Assembly: GCF_002575655.3 (NCBI RefSeq)
Contig: NC_053035.3
Span: forward strand, 380,099,792-380,163,791
DNA: 64,000 nt
Source: Aegilops tauschii subsp. strangulata
Taxonomy: Eukaryota > Streptophyta > Magnoliopsida > Poales > Poaceae
Reading direction: 5' to 3'
Part shown: positions 45,135 to 57,061 of the stretch, piece by piece
Layout of the letters: each line of letters opens with the position of its first letter
How positions within the stretch are numbered: position 1 is the stretch's first letter
The notes under the pieces: generated by a model
Told to the model about the DNA's origin: nothing
The model's input: only the letters and a program-made list of their open reading frames with translations
Database searches by the model: none
Made by a program: the position numbers and the translations under genes

Positions 45135-47059
45135 CCTACTCCTTGCTTTGACATCAATTGATGGGCATCTCCCTAGCCCGTTGATTAGCCGCGTCAATGT
45201 GAGACTTTCTCCTTTTTCGTCTTCTCACACAATCCCCATCATCATATTCTATTCCACCCATAGTGCTATGTCAATATTATTTTGAGAAGACATAATTGCT
45301 TAGTTAGTATGCTTGAAGTATTATTATTTTTATGTCAATATTAAACTTTTATCTTGAATCTTTCGGATCTGAACATTCATGCCACAATAAAGAAAATTAC
45401 ATTGAAGAATATGCTAGGTAGCATTCCACATCAAAATTTCTGTTTTTATCATTTACCTACTCGAGGTCGAGCAGGAATTAAGCTTGGGGATGCTTGATAC
45501 GTCTCCAACGTATCTATAATTTTTGATTGTTCCATGCTATTATATTATCTCTTTTAGATGTTTAATGGGCTTTATTATACACTTTTATATTATTTTTGGG
45601 ACTAACCTACTAACTAGAGTCCCAATCCAAATTGCTGTTTTTTTTGCCTATTTCAGTGTTTCGTAGAAAAGGAATATCAAACGGAATCCAAATGGAATGA
45701 AACCTTCGGGAGAGTTATTTTTGGAACAAACACAATCCAAGGGACTTGTAGTGGACGTCAAGAAAGAAACGAGGCGGCCACGAGGCAGGGAGGCGCGAAT
45801 GGCCCCTGGGCGTGCCCCCACCCTTGTGGGCCCCTCGTGGCTCCCCTGGCCAACTTCTTTCGCCTATATATACTCATATACCCCGAAAACATCCGAGAGC
45901 ACCATGAAACCCTATTTCCACCGCCGCAACCTTCTGTACCCGTGAGATCCCATGTTGGGGCATTTTCCGGCGATCCGCCGGAGGGGGAATCGATCACGAA
46001 GGGCTTCTACATCAATACCATAGCCTCTCCGATGATGTGTGAGTAGTTTACCTCAGACCTTCGGGTCCATAGTTATTAGCTAGATGGCTTCTTTTCTCTC
46101 TTTGGATCTCAGTACAAAGTTCTCCTCGATCTTCTTGGAGATCTATTCGATGTAATTCTTTTTGTGGTGTGTTTGTCGAGATCCGAGAATTGTGGGTTTA
46201 TGATCAAGATTATTTATGAACAATATTTGAATCTCCTCTGAATTATTTTTTGTATAATTTGTTATCTTTGCAAGTCTCTTCGAATTATCAGTTTGGTTTG
46301 GCCTACTAGATTGATCTGTCTTGCAATGGGAGAAGTGCTTAGCTTTGGTTTCAATCTTGCGGTGTTCGATCCTAGTGACAGAAGGGGAACCGATACTTAT
46401 TGTATTGTTGCCATCGAGGATAAAAAGATGGGGTTTATATCATATTGCTTGAGTTTATCCCTCTACATCATGTCATCTTGCCTAATGTGTTACTCTGTTC
46501 TTATGAACTTAATACTCTAGATGCATGCTGGATAGCGGTCGATGTGTGGAGTAATAGTAGTAGATGCAGAATCGTTTCGGTCTACTTGTCGCGGACGTGA
46601 TGCCTATATACATGATCATGCCTAGATATTCTCATAACTATGCACTTTTCTATCAATTGCTCGACAGTAATTTTTTCACCCACCGTAATACTTATGCTAT
46701 CTTGAGAGAAGCCACTAGTGAAACCTATGCCCCCCGGATCTATATTCCATCATATAGGTTCCGATCTATTTTATTTTGCAATCTTTACTTTTCAATCTAT
46801 ACAACAAAAATACCAAAAATATTTATCTTATTATCTCTATCAGATCTCACTTTTGCAAGTGGCAGTGAAGGGATTGACAACCCTTTATCGCGTTGGTTGC
46901 AAGGTTCTTATTTGTTTGTGCAGGTACGAGGGATTTGCGTGTAGCCTCCTACTGGATTGATACCTTGGTTCTCAAAAACTGAGGGAAATACTTACGCTAG
47001 TTTGCGGCATCACCCTTTCATCTTCAAGGGAAAACCAACGCAGTGCTCAAGAGGTAGCA
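45135..47059 (+). mobile_element. Element C: 3' end of a Sabrina-like Gypsy LTR retrotransposon
   Basis: The internal end (45140-45494), homologous to 32668-33197 of element A, ends in a purine tract aattaagcttggggatgct. It is followed by the 3' LTR, 45495-47059. Element B inserted at its left edge, so C's 5' portion lies beyond B and outside the window. The LTR end (actgagggaaatactta..., then caagaggtagca) matches my memory of the Triticeae Sabrina family. The flank ctcgg (47060-47064) should be its target duplication. Confidence 0.8.
45495..47059 (+). repeat. 3' LTR of element C
   Basis: It is 1565 bp, TGATACGTCTCCAACG... to ...gaggtagca. A TATATATA box lies at about 45865-45872 in cgcctatatatactca. 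No protein is expected; small frames here are incidental. Confidence 0.82.
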
Positions 47060-47508
47060 CTCGGCACGCTCGTCTTCGTCGCCGATGACTCCGCCTGGCT
47101 CCAGGAGCCCCCCCTCGACGTCAAGGCCCTTCCCGTCCGCGGGGCGGCGCACTTTCGCGTGAGTGCCTGCGGCAGCCGTCGACCCAGTATCGGCGGCTCC
47201 TTCATCGTCCAGTCTCCCTGCCGCACGCCGTTGCAAGCAGTCTAGCCGACCGCGGCTCCAGCGGTGGGTGAAGCATGTGGTGGCATGTCAGTCGGCCACC
47301 CCTCAAGTCGCGGCAATCGAGCTCGACGAATCTCTCTGTGGACTGTTCGACTGGTTCCGCTGAGACTCTTTCCGAGTGTTGGAGCAGTGACCCCGCGGCA
47401 CAAGTTTTCATGGTCGACTCTCGTTGCAGCCCGCCAGGGTTTCGCCGCAACGACGGCAACGGTGATGGCGACGGCCCGTCGTATGGCCATGACGAGTACG
47501 GACCCCAT
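47060..47508 (+). pseudogene. Element E fragment, probable 5' gag region
   Basis: GC-rich segment between the C LTR and element D. The plus frame from 47060 reads LGTLVFVADDSAWLQEPPLD and on to a TAG at 47243-47245. Other frames are open further along, suggesting shifts. Its right end is separated by element D (TSD CCCAT) from 57062 onward, so it is part of the same old Gypsy element as the gag-protease-RT remnant there. I recognise no domain in this piece alone. Confidence 0.45.
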
Positions 47509-48900
47509 TGATACGTCTCCAACGTATCTACTTTTCCAAACACTTTTGCCCTTGTTTTGGACTCTAACTTGCATGATTTGAATGAAACTAATCCGGACTA
47601 ACGCTGTTTTCAGTAGAATTGCCATAGTGTTATCTTTGTGCAGAACCAAAAGTTCTCGGAATGACCTGGAAATCCACGGAGATTATTTTTGGAAAATAAG
47701 AAAAATACTGGCGAAAGAATCAAGGCCAGGGGCCCACACACTGTCCACGAGGGTGGGGGGCGTGCCCCCTCCCCTGGGCGCGCCCCCTGTCTCGTGGGCC
47801 CCCTGATGCTCCACCGACCTCAACTCCAACTCTATATATTCCGTTTCGCGGAGAAAAAATCAAAGAGAAAGTTTCATCGCGTTTTACGATACAGAGCCGC
47901 CGCCAAGCCCTAATCTCTCTCGGGAGGGCTGATCTGGAGTCAGTTCGGGGCTCCAGAGAGGGGGATTCGTCACCGTCGGCATCATCAACCATCCTCCATC
48001 ACCAATTTCATGATGCTCACCGCCGTGCGTGAGTAATTCCATCGTAGGCTTGCTAGACGGTGATGGGTTGGATGAGATTTACCATGCAATCAAGTTAGTT
48101 TTGTTAAGGTTTGATCACTAGTATCCACTATGTTCTGAGATTGATGTTGCTATGACTTTGCTATGCTTAATGCTTGTCACTAGGGCCCGAGTGCCATGAT
48201 TTCAGATCTGAACCTATTATGTTTTCATGAATATATGTGAGTTCTTGATCCTATCTTGCAAGTCTATAGTCACCTATTATGTGTTATGATCCGACAACCC
48301 CGAAGTGACAATAATCGGGATACTTCTCGGTGATGACCGTAGTTTGAGGAGTTCATGTATTCACTAAGTGCTAATGCTTTGGTCCGGTTCTCAATTAAAA
48401 GGAGGCCTTAATATCCCTTAGTTTCCATTAGGACCCCGCTGCCACGGGAGGGTAGGACAAAATATGTCATGCAAGTTCTTTTCCATAAGCACGTATGACT
48501 ATATTCGGAATACATGCCTACATTACATTGATGAACTGGAGCTAGTTCTGTGTCACCGTAGGTTATAGCTATTACATGAGGAATCGCATCCGACATAATT
48601 ATCCATCACTAATCCAATGCCTACGAGCTTTTCACATATTGTTCTTTTCTTATTTACTTTTTCGTTGCTACTGTTACAATCATTACAAAACCCAAAAATA
48701 TTACTTTTGCTACCGCTACTGTTTCTTCCATACTACTTTGCTACTAAATACTTTGGTGAAGATACTAAGTTATCCAGGAGTGGTTGAATTGACAACTCAA
48801 CTTCTACATGGAAATATTCTTTGGCTCCCCTTATGTCGAATCAATAAATTTGGGTTGAATACTCTACCCTCGAAAGCTGTTGCGATCCCCTACACTTGTG
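47509..48900 (+). repeat. 5' LTR of element D (3' end deleted)
   Basis: 1392 bp against 1409 for the 3' LTR. It begins TGATACGTCTCCAACGTATC and stops at ctacacttgtg; the last eight bases present in the 3' copy (ggttatca) are missing. A TATA box (tctatatattc) lies at about 47832-47840. Confidence 0.9.
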
Positions 48901-48917
48901 CGCCGTTGCCGGGGAGC
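48901..48917 (+). other. Truncated tRNA-Asp primer-binding site
   Basis: cgccgttgccggggagc remains of the tggcgccgttgccgggga site seen intact in element A. The LTR end, the spacer and the first bases of the site are deleted; g/gcg microhomology at the joint is possible. Confidence 0.75.
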
Positions 48918-48964
48918 ATAGCTCTATTCTTTGGGTCACTTGGGATTCATATTTGCTGGACACT

Positions 48965-51757
48965 ATGAAGAACTTGAAAGACAACAAAACTAAAATTTAT
49001 CCCTCAACTACGAGGGGAGGTAAGGAACTGCCATCTAGCTCTGCACTAGATTCTCCTTCTGTTTTGAGTAAGCTTGCGACACCTAAACCTTCTTCTGCTA
49101 TTAATTCTTATATGTCGCATGTCATTGATGTTGCCACTTCTGCTATGCATGATACTTATGATGAAACTACTTCTGTGCCTGATACCACTGTGCCATTAGG
49201 TGAATTTCTTGCTAAACAACTTGCTAGGGCTAGAGAGAATGAAATTATTGAAGATAGTGATGATGAAGGTTCTCCCCCTAATTATGAATTGCCTGTTGTT
49301 CCTGAGGGTTATGTTATGGATGAAGAAACTGCTAGAGATATTTTTGCTTGCAATGATAGATCTGATCTTCACAAATTACTAGCTAAACTTAAACAGAAAG
49401 CTCTGAATGCTAGAATGAAATATGACCCTGCTTTTGCTACTTCACCTATCTTTATTACTGATAAGGATTATGAATTCTCTGTTGATCCTGAGATAATTAC
49501 TTTGGTTGAATCTGATCCTTTTTATGGCTATGAATCTGAAACTGTTGTGGCTCATCTTACTAAATTGAATGATATAGCTACCCTGTTCACTAATGATGAG
49601 AAATCTCGCTACTATTATGTCCTTAAGATATTTCCATTCTCATTAAAGGGTGATGCTAAAACTTGGTTTAATTCTCTTGAACCTGGTTGTGTGAGTAGTC
49701 CCCAGGATATGATTTATTACTTCTCTGCTAAATATTTCTCGGCTCATAAGAAACAAGCTGCCTTGAGGGAAATATATAATTTTGTGCAAATCAAAGAAGA
49801 GAGTCTCCCACAAGCTTGGGGGAGGCTTCTCTGATTACTTAATGCTTTGCCTAATCATCCTCTTAAGAAAAATGAAATACTTGATATCTTTTATAATGGA
49901 CTAACCGATGCTTCCAAGGACCACTTGGATAGTTGTGCTGGTTGTGTTTTCAGGGAAAGAACAGTCGACCAAGCTGAATTGTTATTGAATAATATGTTGA
50001 CTAATGAAAATAATTGGACTCTTCCTGAGCCAATTCCTGAGCCAATTGAGCCAACTCCTGAGCCTATTCCTAAACCTACTCCAAAGAAGAGAGGTGTTTT
50101 ATTTCTCAGTCCTGAAGATATGCAAGAGGCAAAGAAATCGATGAAAGAAAACGGTATTAAAGCTGAAGATGTTAAGAATTTACCTCCTATTGAAGAAATA
50201 CATGGTCTTAATATACCGCTTGTTGAAGAAACACATGGTCTTGATAACCCGACACAGGTAGTAATGGTAAATTCTCTCTATAGATTTGATGATGGTGATA
50301 TTCCTCGTTATAAGTCTGCTAGGCAATGTTTAGATGAGTTTGATAATTTTATTGTCAAACAAGAAAACTTCAACGCTTATGTTGGTAGACAATTGAAACA
50401 CAATACGGATACGCTTGAACACTTGAGTGATTATATGGCTAGAGTTAGAGGTGAACTTAAACTCATTAGCAAACATGCTTCTATGGTTACCACTCAAGCT
50501 GAACAAGTACTTAAGGCTCAAAATGATTTGCTCAATGAATTGAATAGTAAGAATAATGACTATGCTGTTAGAGTGGCTACTAGAACTGGTAGAATGACTC
50601 AGGAACCTCTGTATCCTGAAGGCCACCCTAAAAGAATCGAGCAAGATTCTCAGAGAAATAATTTAGATGCACCTAGTCCTTCTAAAAAGAAGAAAAAGAA
50701 AAACGATAGGACTTTGCATGCTTCTAGTGAACCTATTGTAGACACACCTGAGAATCCTAATGATATTTATATTTTTGATGCTGAAACACAATCAGGTGAT
50801 GAACATGAACCTAGTGATAATGTTAATGATAATGTTCATGTTGATGCTCAACCTAGCAATAATAATGATGTAGAGATTGAACCTGCTGTTGATCTTGAGA
50901 ACCCACAATCAAAGAATCAACGTTATGATAAGAGAGACTTTGTTGCTAGGAAGCACGGTAAAGAAAGAGAACCATGGGTTCAGAAACCCATGCCTTTTCC
51001 TCCTAAACCATCCAAGAAGAAGGATGATGAGGATTTTGGGCGCTTTGCTGAAATGATTAGACCTATCTTCTTACGTATGCGCTTAACTGATATGCTTAAA
51101 GTAAACCCTTATGCTAAATATATGAAGGATATCATTACAAAGAAAAGAAAGATGCCGGAAGCTGAAATTTCCACTATGCTTGCTAATTACACTTTTAAAG
51201 GTGGAATACCTAAGAAACTTGGAGATCCAGGAGTACCAACTGTACCATGCTCCATTAAAAGAAATTATGTTAAAACTGCTTTATGTGATCTTGGAGCCGG
51301 TGTTAGTGTTATGCCTCTCTCTTTATATCGTAGACTTGAATTGAATAAGTTGACACCTACTGAAATATCTTTGCAAATGGCTGATAAATCAACTGCTATA
51401 CCTGTCGGTATTTGTGAGGATGTGCCTGTTGTGGTTGCAAATGTCACTATCTTAATGGACTTTGTTATTCTTGATATTCCCGAGGACGATAGTATGTCGA
51501 TTATCCTTGGTAGACCCTTTTTGAATACTGCAGGGGCTGTTATTGATTGCAACAAAGGCAATGTCACTTTTCATGTTAATGGTAATGAGCATACGGTACA
51601 CTTTCCGAGGAAACAACCTCAAGTTCATAGCATCAATTCTATTGGAAAAATTCCAACTATTACTATTGGAGGTTTCGAATTTCCTCTTCCTACTGTCAAG
51701 AAGAAATATGATATTGTTATTATTGGGGATGTTCATATCCCCGTTGAGGTAACTTAG
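48965..51757 (+). pseudogene. Element D gag-protease, interrupted by one in-frame TGA
   Basis: The frame runs from ATG 48965 to TAG 51755, 931 codons, with a single TGA at 49832-49834 after SLPQAWGRLL. The N-terminal third is a gag domain (FPFSLKGDAKTWFNSLEP, retrotransposon gag type). The middle is hydrophilic with Pro/Glu repeats (PEPIPEPIEPTPEPIP near 50025) and a Lys-rich run (SKKKKKKNDR near 50685). The C-terminal third is an aspartic protease: CDLGAGVSVMPLSLYRRL carries the DLGA active-site form, and ILGRPFLNTAGAVIDC is the conserved second part. Gag would form the particle and protease would process it. Without the TGA this would be a normal Athila-type gag-pro. Confidence 0.88.
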
Positions 51758-52547
51758 TGTTATTCGAAATTTCTCCGGTTCCATGTTATTCGGAATGAGT
51801 TTGTTAACAAGACTTGATCAACCTTGTTAGTGGATTCCTTTTGATGATCATGAGATGGATGAAATTAGAAGGCACAGCCTTCTGTACCCTCTTTTTACTT
51901 TTTGTTATTTAGAATAAATAAAGCAAAAATAGTATTATCTGTCTGTTTTCTGAATTATCCATGCAATAAAAAATATCCCAAAAATAAAAGTTCTCCAAAT
52001 GCCCTGCCAATTTAGTATGATTTTTTCTGAAATATTTGAGAATATCTGGCACTAAGAACACAGCAGGGGAGGCAAGCACCTGGCCACGAGGGTCCAGGGC
52101 GCGCCCACTCTCCCTAGGCGCGCCCCCCTGTCTCGTGGGCCCATGATGGCCCCCCTCCACTTATTCCTGCACCCACACACTCCATCTTCCTCCCAAAAAA
52201 TCACCATCCAGCTCAAGCACGAGTTCTAGCTCATTTTGCTGCAATTTTCGATCTCCTTGCTCAAAGCTTCATTCACAAAACTGCTTTGGGAGATTGTTCC
52301 TTGGTATGTGACTCCTCCAATGGTCCAATTAGTTTTTCTTATGGTGCTTTATTCATTGCAATTTTTTGCTGCATAGGTGACCCTGTTCTTGAGCTTGCAT
52401 GTCAAATTTATGAGGTCCCAAGTAATTCTAATGCATGATATAGGCCCTAGGCACTTGTGGGAGTAGTCGCTACCAATCTTGTTTAGTTTGATTCACTTTT
52501 ATTTTGAAGTTACTAAAAATTTCAGAAATTTTCCTTGAGGAAGAAAT
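51758..52547 (+). other. Spacer between gag-pro and ORF-1 in element D
   Basis: Non-coding. About 52030-52150 (tctggc, then cacgagggtccagggcgcgcc and ctgtctcgtgggccc) resembles the leader part of D's own LTR (47700-47805). It may act as a second leader or promoter for ORF-1; this is inference. Confidence 0.6.
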
Positions 52548-53345
52548 ATGTCTAGGAAAATGTACCAAGGTGGTTCCTCAACAAAGAGAGGACCTAGGCA
52601 TGCTATGCGTGAGCAAGACGATGAACCACCAAGGGAAGCTGAGGTGCGGCCTTGTGAATGGCCGTCAGAAGAATTTATGGTCAATGCAGACATTAAGGAT
52701 AAATTTGATGCATATGTGCATAATGCCGATCTTGAGGACTTCATGCAAGATAAGTGTCCTCAGTATTACTATCTAACTGATTCATTCGTGAGAAGGTTTA
52801 AATTTACATCTTCGCATAATTCTCAAAATGTCCTGTTTGATATTTATGATCAATCCTATACCATGGACTTAGAAGATTTCATTACTGCTTGCAAACTCCC
52901 ACAATGGGGTAGTGTTTATGAACCCCGTAAATCTGAATATAAAGACTGTCTTGCTAGTATAACTGTGGGAGAATCTAGGGATATAGCACAAGCTACCATA
53001 GGGAGCATTCAATGTCCTGCTATACATTATTTTGCTCATTTCATTAGTAGATGCATTAATGGTAAAGATGAAGCTTGTCACATGTGTGTCCCTGATCTTT
53101 GTGTCCTCAAGAGTGCTGTATTAGGTAATAAAGATTACAACTTGGGGGCAATTGTTGCACGTAGGTTGCATAATAATGGTTTAGCTGGGGATTTATTTGG
53201 AGGTATTTATGCGACCCGTGTTGCTAATTATCTTGGTATACCTCCACACGAGGGTGATATGGAGTTGCCTCCCGCTTATTTAGATTATGGTGCTATGGTC
53301 AGTCATCATTTTCTTGAGAGGAATGAACAATTCCTCCAGTATTGA
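52548..53345 (+). CDS. ATHILA ORF-1 family protein of element D (265 aa)
   Basis: ATG at 52548 to TGA at 53343. It contains FKFTSSHNSQNVLFDIYDQS, then MDLEDFITACKLPQWGS and YFAHFISRCINGKDEACHM, then YNLGAIVARRLHNNG and GGIYATRVANYLGIPPH. This is the domain known from Athila retrotransposons as ORF-1 (PF03078-like), sited downstream of gag-pro. Its biochemical role is unknown; it lies where some Athila elements have an envelope-like gene, but no signal peptide or membrane segment is visible. The natural C-terminus apparently continues past the stop (see next entry), so the copy is probably truncated. Confidence 0.8.
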   Translation: MSRKMYQGGSSTKRGPRHAMREQDDEPPREAEVRPCEWPSEEFMVNADIKDKFDAYVHNADLEDFMQDKCPQYYYLTDSFVRRFKFTSSHNSQNVLFDIYDQSYTMDLEDFITACKLPQWGSVYEPRKSEYKDCLASITVGESRDIAQATIGSIQCPAIHYFAHFISRCINGKDEACHMCVPDLCVLKSAVLGNKDYNLGAIVARRLHNNGLAGDLFGGIYATRVANYLGIPPHEGDMELPPAYLDYGAMVSHHFLERNEQFLQY

Positions 53346-53568
53346 CTAATCTTTGACAGACGTCGCGCTGTCCATGTTACTCTCCCTGCTCCTGCCCTTT
53401 TTGATTATCAGGCAAAAAGATGTTGTAACCAAAGAGGAGGCAACCGAATACGAGAGGAGAGCGACGGCAGCTCACCAACATGCCACAGCTCAGGAGGCAT
53501 TGGCTACTGCATCTCAGTACGACCTCAGTTATAACTACGAATATCAGCCAGGCTACCCACGGCCATAG
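53346..53568 (+). pseudogene. Decayed C-terminal tail of the ORF-1 protein
   Basis: After the TGA the same frame reads DRRRAVHVTLPAPALFDYQA. Near 53415 the likely continuation moves to another frame: VVTKEEATEYERRATAAHQH, then ATASQYDLSYNYEYQPGYPRP and a stop at 53566-53568. Composition and position suggest one original tail broken by a stop and a frameshift. It is followed by aagcttgggggagta. Confidence 0.55.
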
Positions 53569-55638
53569 ACCAACTTAGGCCAAAAGCCTAAGCTTGGGGG
53601 AGTACGTATTTCTCACCGACTTTACATTCATGTTCACACACTATTCTAGTTGTCGGTGCTCATACTTTTTCATCGTACCATCCATGCTAGTTTAATTTAT
53701 TTTTCTAGCTTTCTTCTTGTGTGTTTGATAAACCTTAAGAAAAACCAAAAAAAATTAGTTAGTTTAATTTCAATGCTTGTAGTAGTAATTAAAATGAAAA
53801 CCCAAAAAGATTTCTCATTCTTCTTTTACTTGCTGGGAGCTTTCCCGTGTAAATAGTTTTATTTCTTTTCTTTCGTTTGGGGGTCGAGAGTAGAAGACCA
53901 CAATGAAAATGTTTAATGGCTCTCATATGCATGATTGTTGATTTGACCAAGAGCCCATATTACTTTGTCTTCTCTCTTGAATTGAATGCTTGCAGATTCC
54001 AGCTTAGTCCAATGCACGTGCACTATTATTATACACACCGTTCGGTCGTGCAAGTGAAAGGCAATAATGATGATATATGATGGAATGATCGAGATGAGAG
54101 AAGCTGGTATGAACTCGACCTCTTTTGTTTTTGTAAATACGATGAGTTCATCGTTTCTGATTCAGTTTATTATGAATAAACATGTTTGCAATGACATTTA
54201 GAGATTATATATAGTTGCTTATGCCATGCTTAATTAGCTAGGAGCTTATAATGATTTACCTTGCATGCCAACATGCTATTAAAATGATTATGATGTGGTA
54301 TAATAGGGTGGTATCCTCCTTTGAATGAATTGAGTGACTCGACTTGGCACATGTTCACGCATGTAGTTGAAACAAAATCAACATAGCCTTCATGATATTT
54401 ATGTTCATGGTGGATTATATCCTACTCATGCTTGCACTCAGTGTTGATTAATTTTAATGCATGTTCATGACTGTTGTCGCTCTCTTAGTTGGTCGCTTCC
54501 CAATCTTTTGCTAGCCTTCATTTGTACTAAGCGGGAATACTGCTTGTGCATCCAAATTCCATAAACCCCAAAGTTATTCCATATCAGTCCACCATATCTT
54601 ACTATATGCGGTATTTACCTGCCGTTCCAAGTAATTTTTATGTGCCAAACTCCAAACCTTCAAATGAAATTCTATTTTGTATGCTCGAGCAGCTCATGTA
54701 TCAACTAGGGCTGTTTGTATCTTCCATGCTAGGCGGGTTATTCTCAAGAGGAGTGGACTCCGCTCCTCATTCACGAGAAAATGGCTGGTAACCGGGATGC
54801 CCAGTCCCATGCTTTAAGCAAATAAAATCAAAATAATTGCAAACAAAACTCCCCTGGGACTCTTGTTAGTTGGAGGCACCCGTTGTTTCGCACAAGCCAT
54901 GGATTGATGTTTGTTGGTGGAGGGGGAGTATAAAATTTACCATTCTGTTTGGGAACCGCCTATAATGTGTGTAGCATGGAAGATATTGCCATCTCTTGCT
55001 TGTTATGTTGACAGTGAAAGTATACTGCTCAAAATATTATTTATCTCTATTTTAAAACCGAGCTCTGGCACCTCTACAAATCCCTGCTTCCCTCTGGAGA
55101 GCACCGAGCTCTGGCACCTCTACAAACCGAGCTCTGGCACCTCTACAAATCCGAAGGGCTATCTATTTAATTTTATATTGAGTCATCACCTTCTTATTAA
55201 AAAGCACCCGCTGGAGAGCACCGCTGTCATTTGCATGCATTACTATTAGTTTATATTGGGTATGACTTGACTGGATCTCTTTTACCATGAATTACAATGT
55301 TTAGTAAGTCCTTGGTCTTTAAAGGTGCTCTATATTTATGTTTTGTGGTCTCAGAAAGGGCTCGCGAGATACCATCTTGTCATATCATATTATGATTGTT
55401 TTGAGAAAGTGTTGTCATCCGAGTTTTATTATTATTTCTCGCTAGTTGATTATGCCATTGATATGAGTAAACATGAGACCTAAGTGTTATTGTGAATATG
55501 ATTAGTTCATAATCTTTGCTGAAAACTTGAATGCTGGCTTTACATATTTACAACAACAAGAGCAAACAGAGTTTGTAAAAGTTTTTCTTTATCACTTTCA
55601 GTTTATCAACTGAATTGCTTGAGGACAAGAAAAGGTTT
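53569..55638 (+). other. Non-coding 3' internal region of element D
   Basis: AT-rich, no protein seen. It starts with an internal copy of the purine tract (aagcttgggggagta, about 53590-53604) and contains a small tandem repeat (55057-55149). Short frames are incidental. Confidence 0.7.
55057..55149 (+). repeat. 24 bp repeat in three copies
   Basis: accgagctctggcacctctacaaa at 55057-55080, 55103-55126 and 55126-55149; the last two overlap by one base. A ctggagagcaccg phrase before copy 2 recurs near 55211. Probably local slippage within element D. Confidence 0.85.
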
Positions 55639-55652
55639 AAGCTTGGGGGAGT
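55639..55652 (+). other. Polypurine tract of element D
   Basis: aagcttgggggagt directly before the 3' LTR. Confidence 0.8.
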
Positions 55653-57061
55653 TGATACGTCTCCAACGTATCTACTTTTCCAAACAGTTTTGCCCTTGTT
55701 TTGGACTCTAACTTGCATGATTTGAATGAAACTAATCCGGACTAACGCTGTTTTTACCAGAATTGCCATAGTGTTATCTTTGTGCAGAAACAAAAGTTCT
55801 CGGAATGACCTGGAAATCCACGGAGATTATTTTTGGAAAATAATAAAAATACTGGCGAAAGAATCAAGGCCAGGGGGCCCACACCCTGTCCACAAGGGTG
55901 GGGGGCGCGCCCCCTCCCCCCTGGGCGCGCCCCCCATTCTCGTGGGCCCCCTAATGCTCCAACGACCTCAACTCCAACTCTATATATTCTGTTTTGTGGA
56001 GAAAAGAAATCAGAGAGAAAGTTTGATCGCGTTTTACGATACGGAGCTGCCACCAAGCCCTAATCTCTCTCAGGAGGGCTGATCTGGAGTCCGTTCGGGG
56101 CTCCGGAGAGGGGGATTCGTCGCCGTCGTCATCATCAACCATCCCCCATCACCAATTTCATGATGCTCACCGCCGTGCGTGAGTAATTCCATCGTAGGCT
56201 TGCTAGACGGTGATGGGTTGGATGAGATTTACCATGTAATCAAGTTAGTTTTGTTAGGGTTTGATCCCTAGTATCCACTCTGTTATGAGATTGATGCTGC
56301 TATGACTTTGCTATGCTTAATGCTTGTCACTAGGGCCCGAGTGCCATGATTTCAGATCTGAACCTATTATGTTTTCATGAATATATGTGAGTTCTTGATC
56401 CTATCTTGCAAGTCTATAGTCACCTATTATGTGTTATGATCCGACAACCCCGAAGTGACAATAATCGGGATACTTCTCGGTGATGACCGTAGTTTGAGGA
56501 GTTCATGTATTCACTAAGTGCTAATGCTTTGGTCCGGTTCTCAATTAAAAGGAGGCCTTGATATCCCTTAGTTTCCATTAGGACCCCGCTGCCACGGGAG
56601 GGTAGGACAAAAGATGTCATGCAAGTTCTTTTCCATAAGCACGTATGACTATATTCGGAATGCATGCCTACATTACATTGATGAACTGGAGGTAGTTCTA
56701 TGTCACCCTAGGTTATAGATATTACATGAGGAATCGCATCCGACATAATTATCCATCACTGATCCAATGCCTACGAGCTTTTCACATATTGTTCTTTGCT
56801 TATTTACTTTTCCGCTGCTACAGTTACAATCATTACAAAACCCAAAAATATTACTTTTGCTACCGCTACTGTTACTTCCATATTACTTTTCTACTAAATA
56901 CTTTGCTACAGATACTAAGTTATCCAGGTGTGGTTGAATTGACAACTCAACTGCTAATACTTGAGAATATTTTTTGGCTCCCCTTGTGTCGAATCAATAA
57001 ATTTGGGTTGAATACTCTACCCTCGAAAGCTGTTGCGATCCCCTACACTTGTGGGTTATCA
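55653..57061 (+). repeat. 3' LTR of element D
   Basis: 1409 bp, TGATACGTCTCC... to ...gtgggttatca, followed by target duplication CCCAT. It differs from the 5' LTR by scattered substitutions and tiny indels, for example one more G in the gccaggggg run. Confidence 0.92.

Larger units (their letters stand above)
47509..57061 (+). mobile_element. Element D: complete Athila-lineage Gypsy element lacking RT and integrase
   Basis: LTRs at 47509-48900 and 55653-57061, flanked by CCCAT at 47504-47508 and 57062-57066. The internal region encodes gag-protease, then an ATHILA ORF-1 type protein; no reverse transcriptase, RNase H or integrase is present. The LTRs look very similar, so insertion was recent. 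The 5' LTR/primer-site junction carries a small deletion. Element D sits inside the old element E. Confidence 0.93.

Noticed and set aside
47202..47649. Minus-strand frames overlapping the E fragment and the start of the D LTR
   Set aside because: They cross the D insertion boundary and so cannot be a real ancestral gene.
52548..53345. Calling the ORF-1 protein an envelope protein
   Set aside because: It has no signal peptide, membrane helix or cleavage site; the blocks fit the ATHILA ORF-1 family instead.
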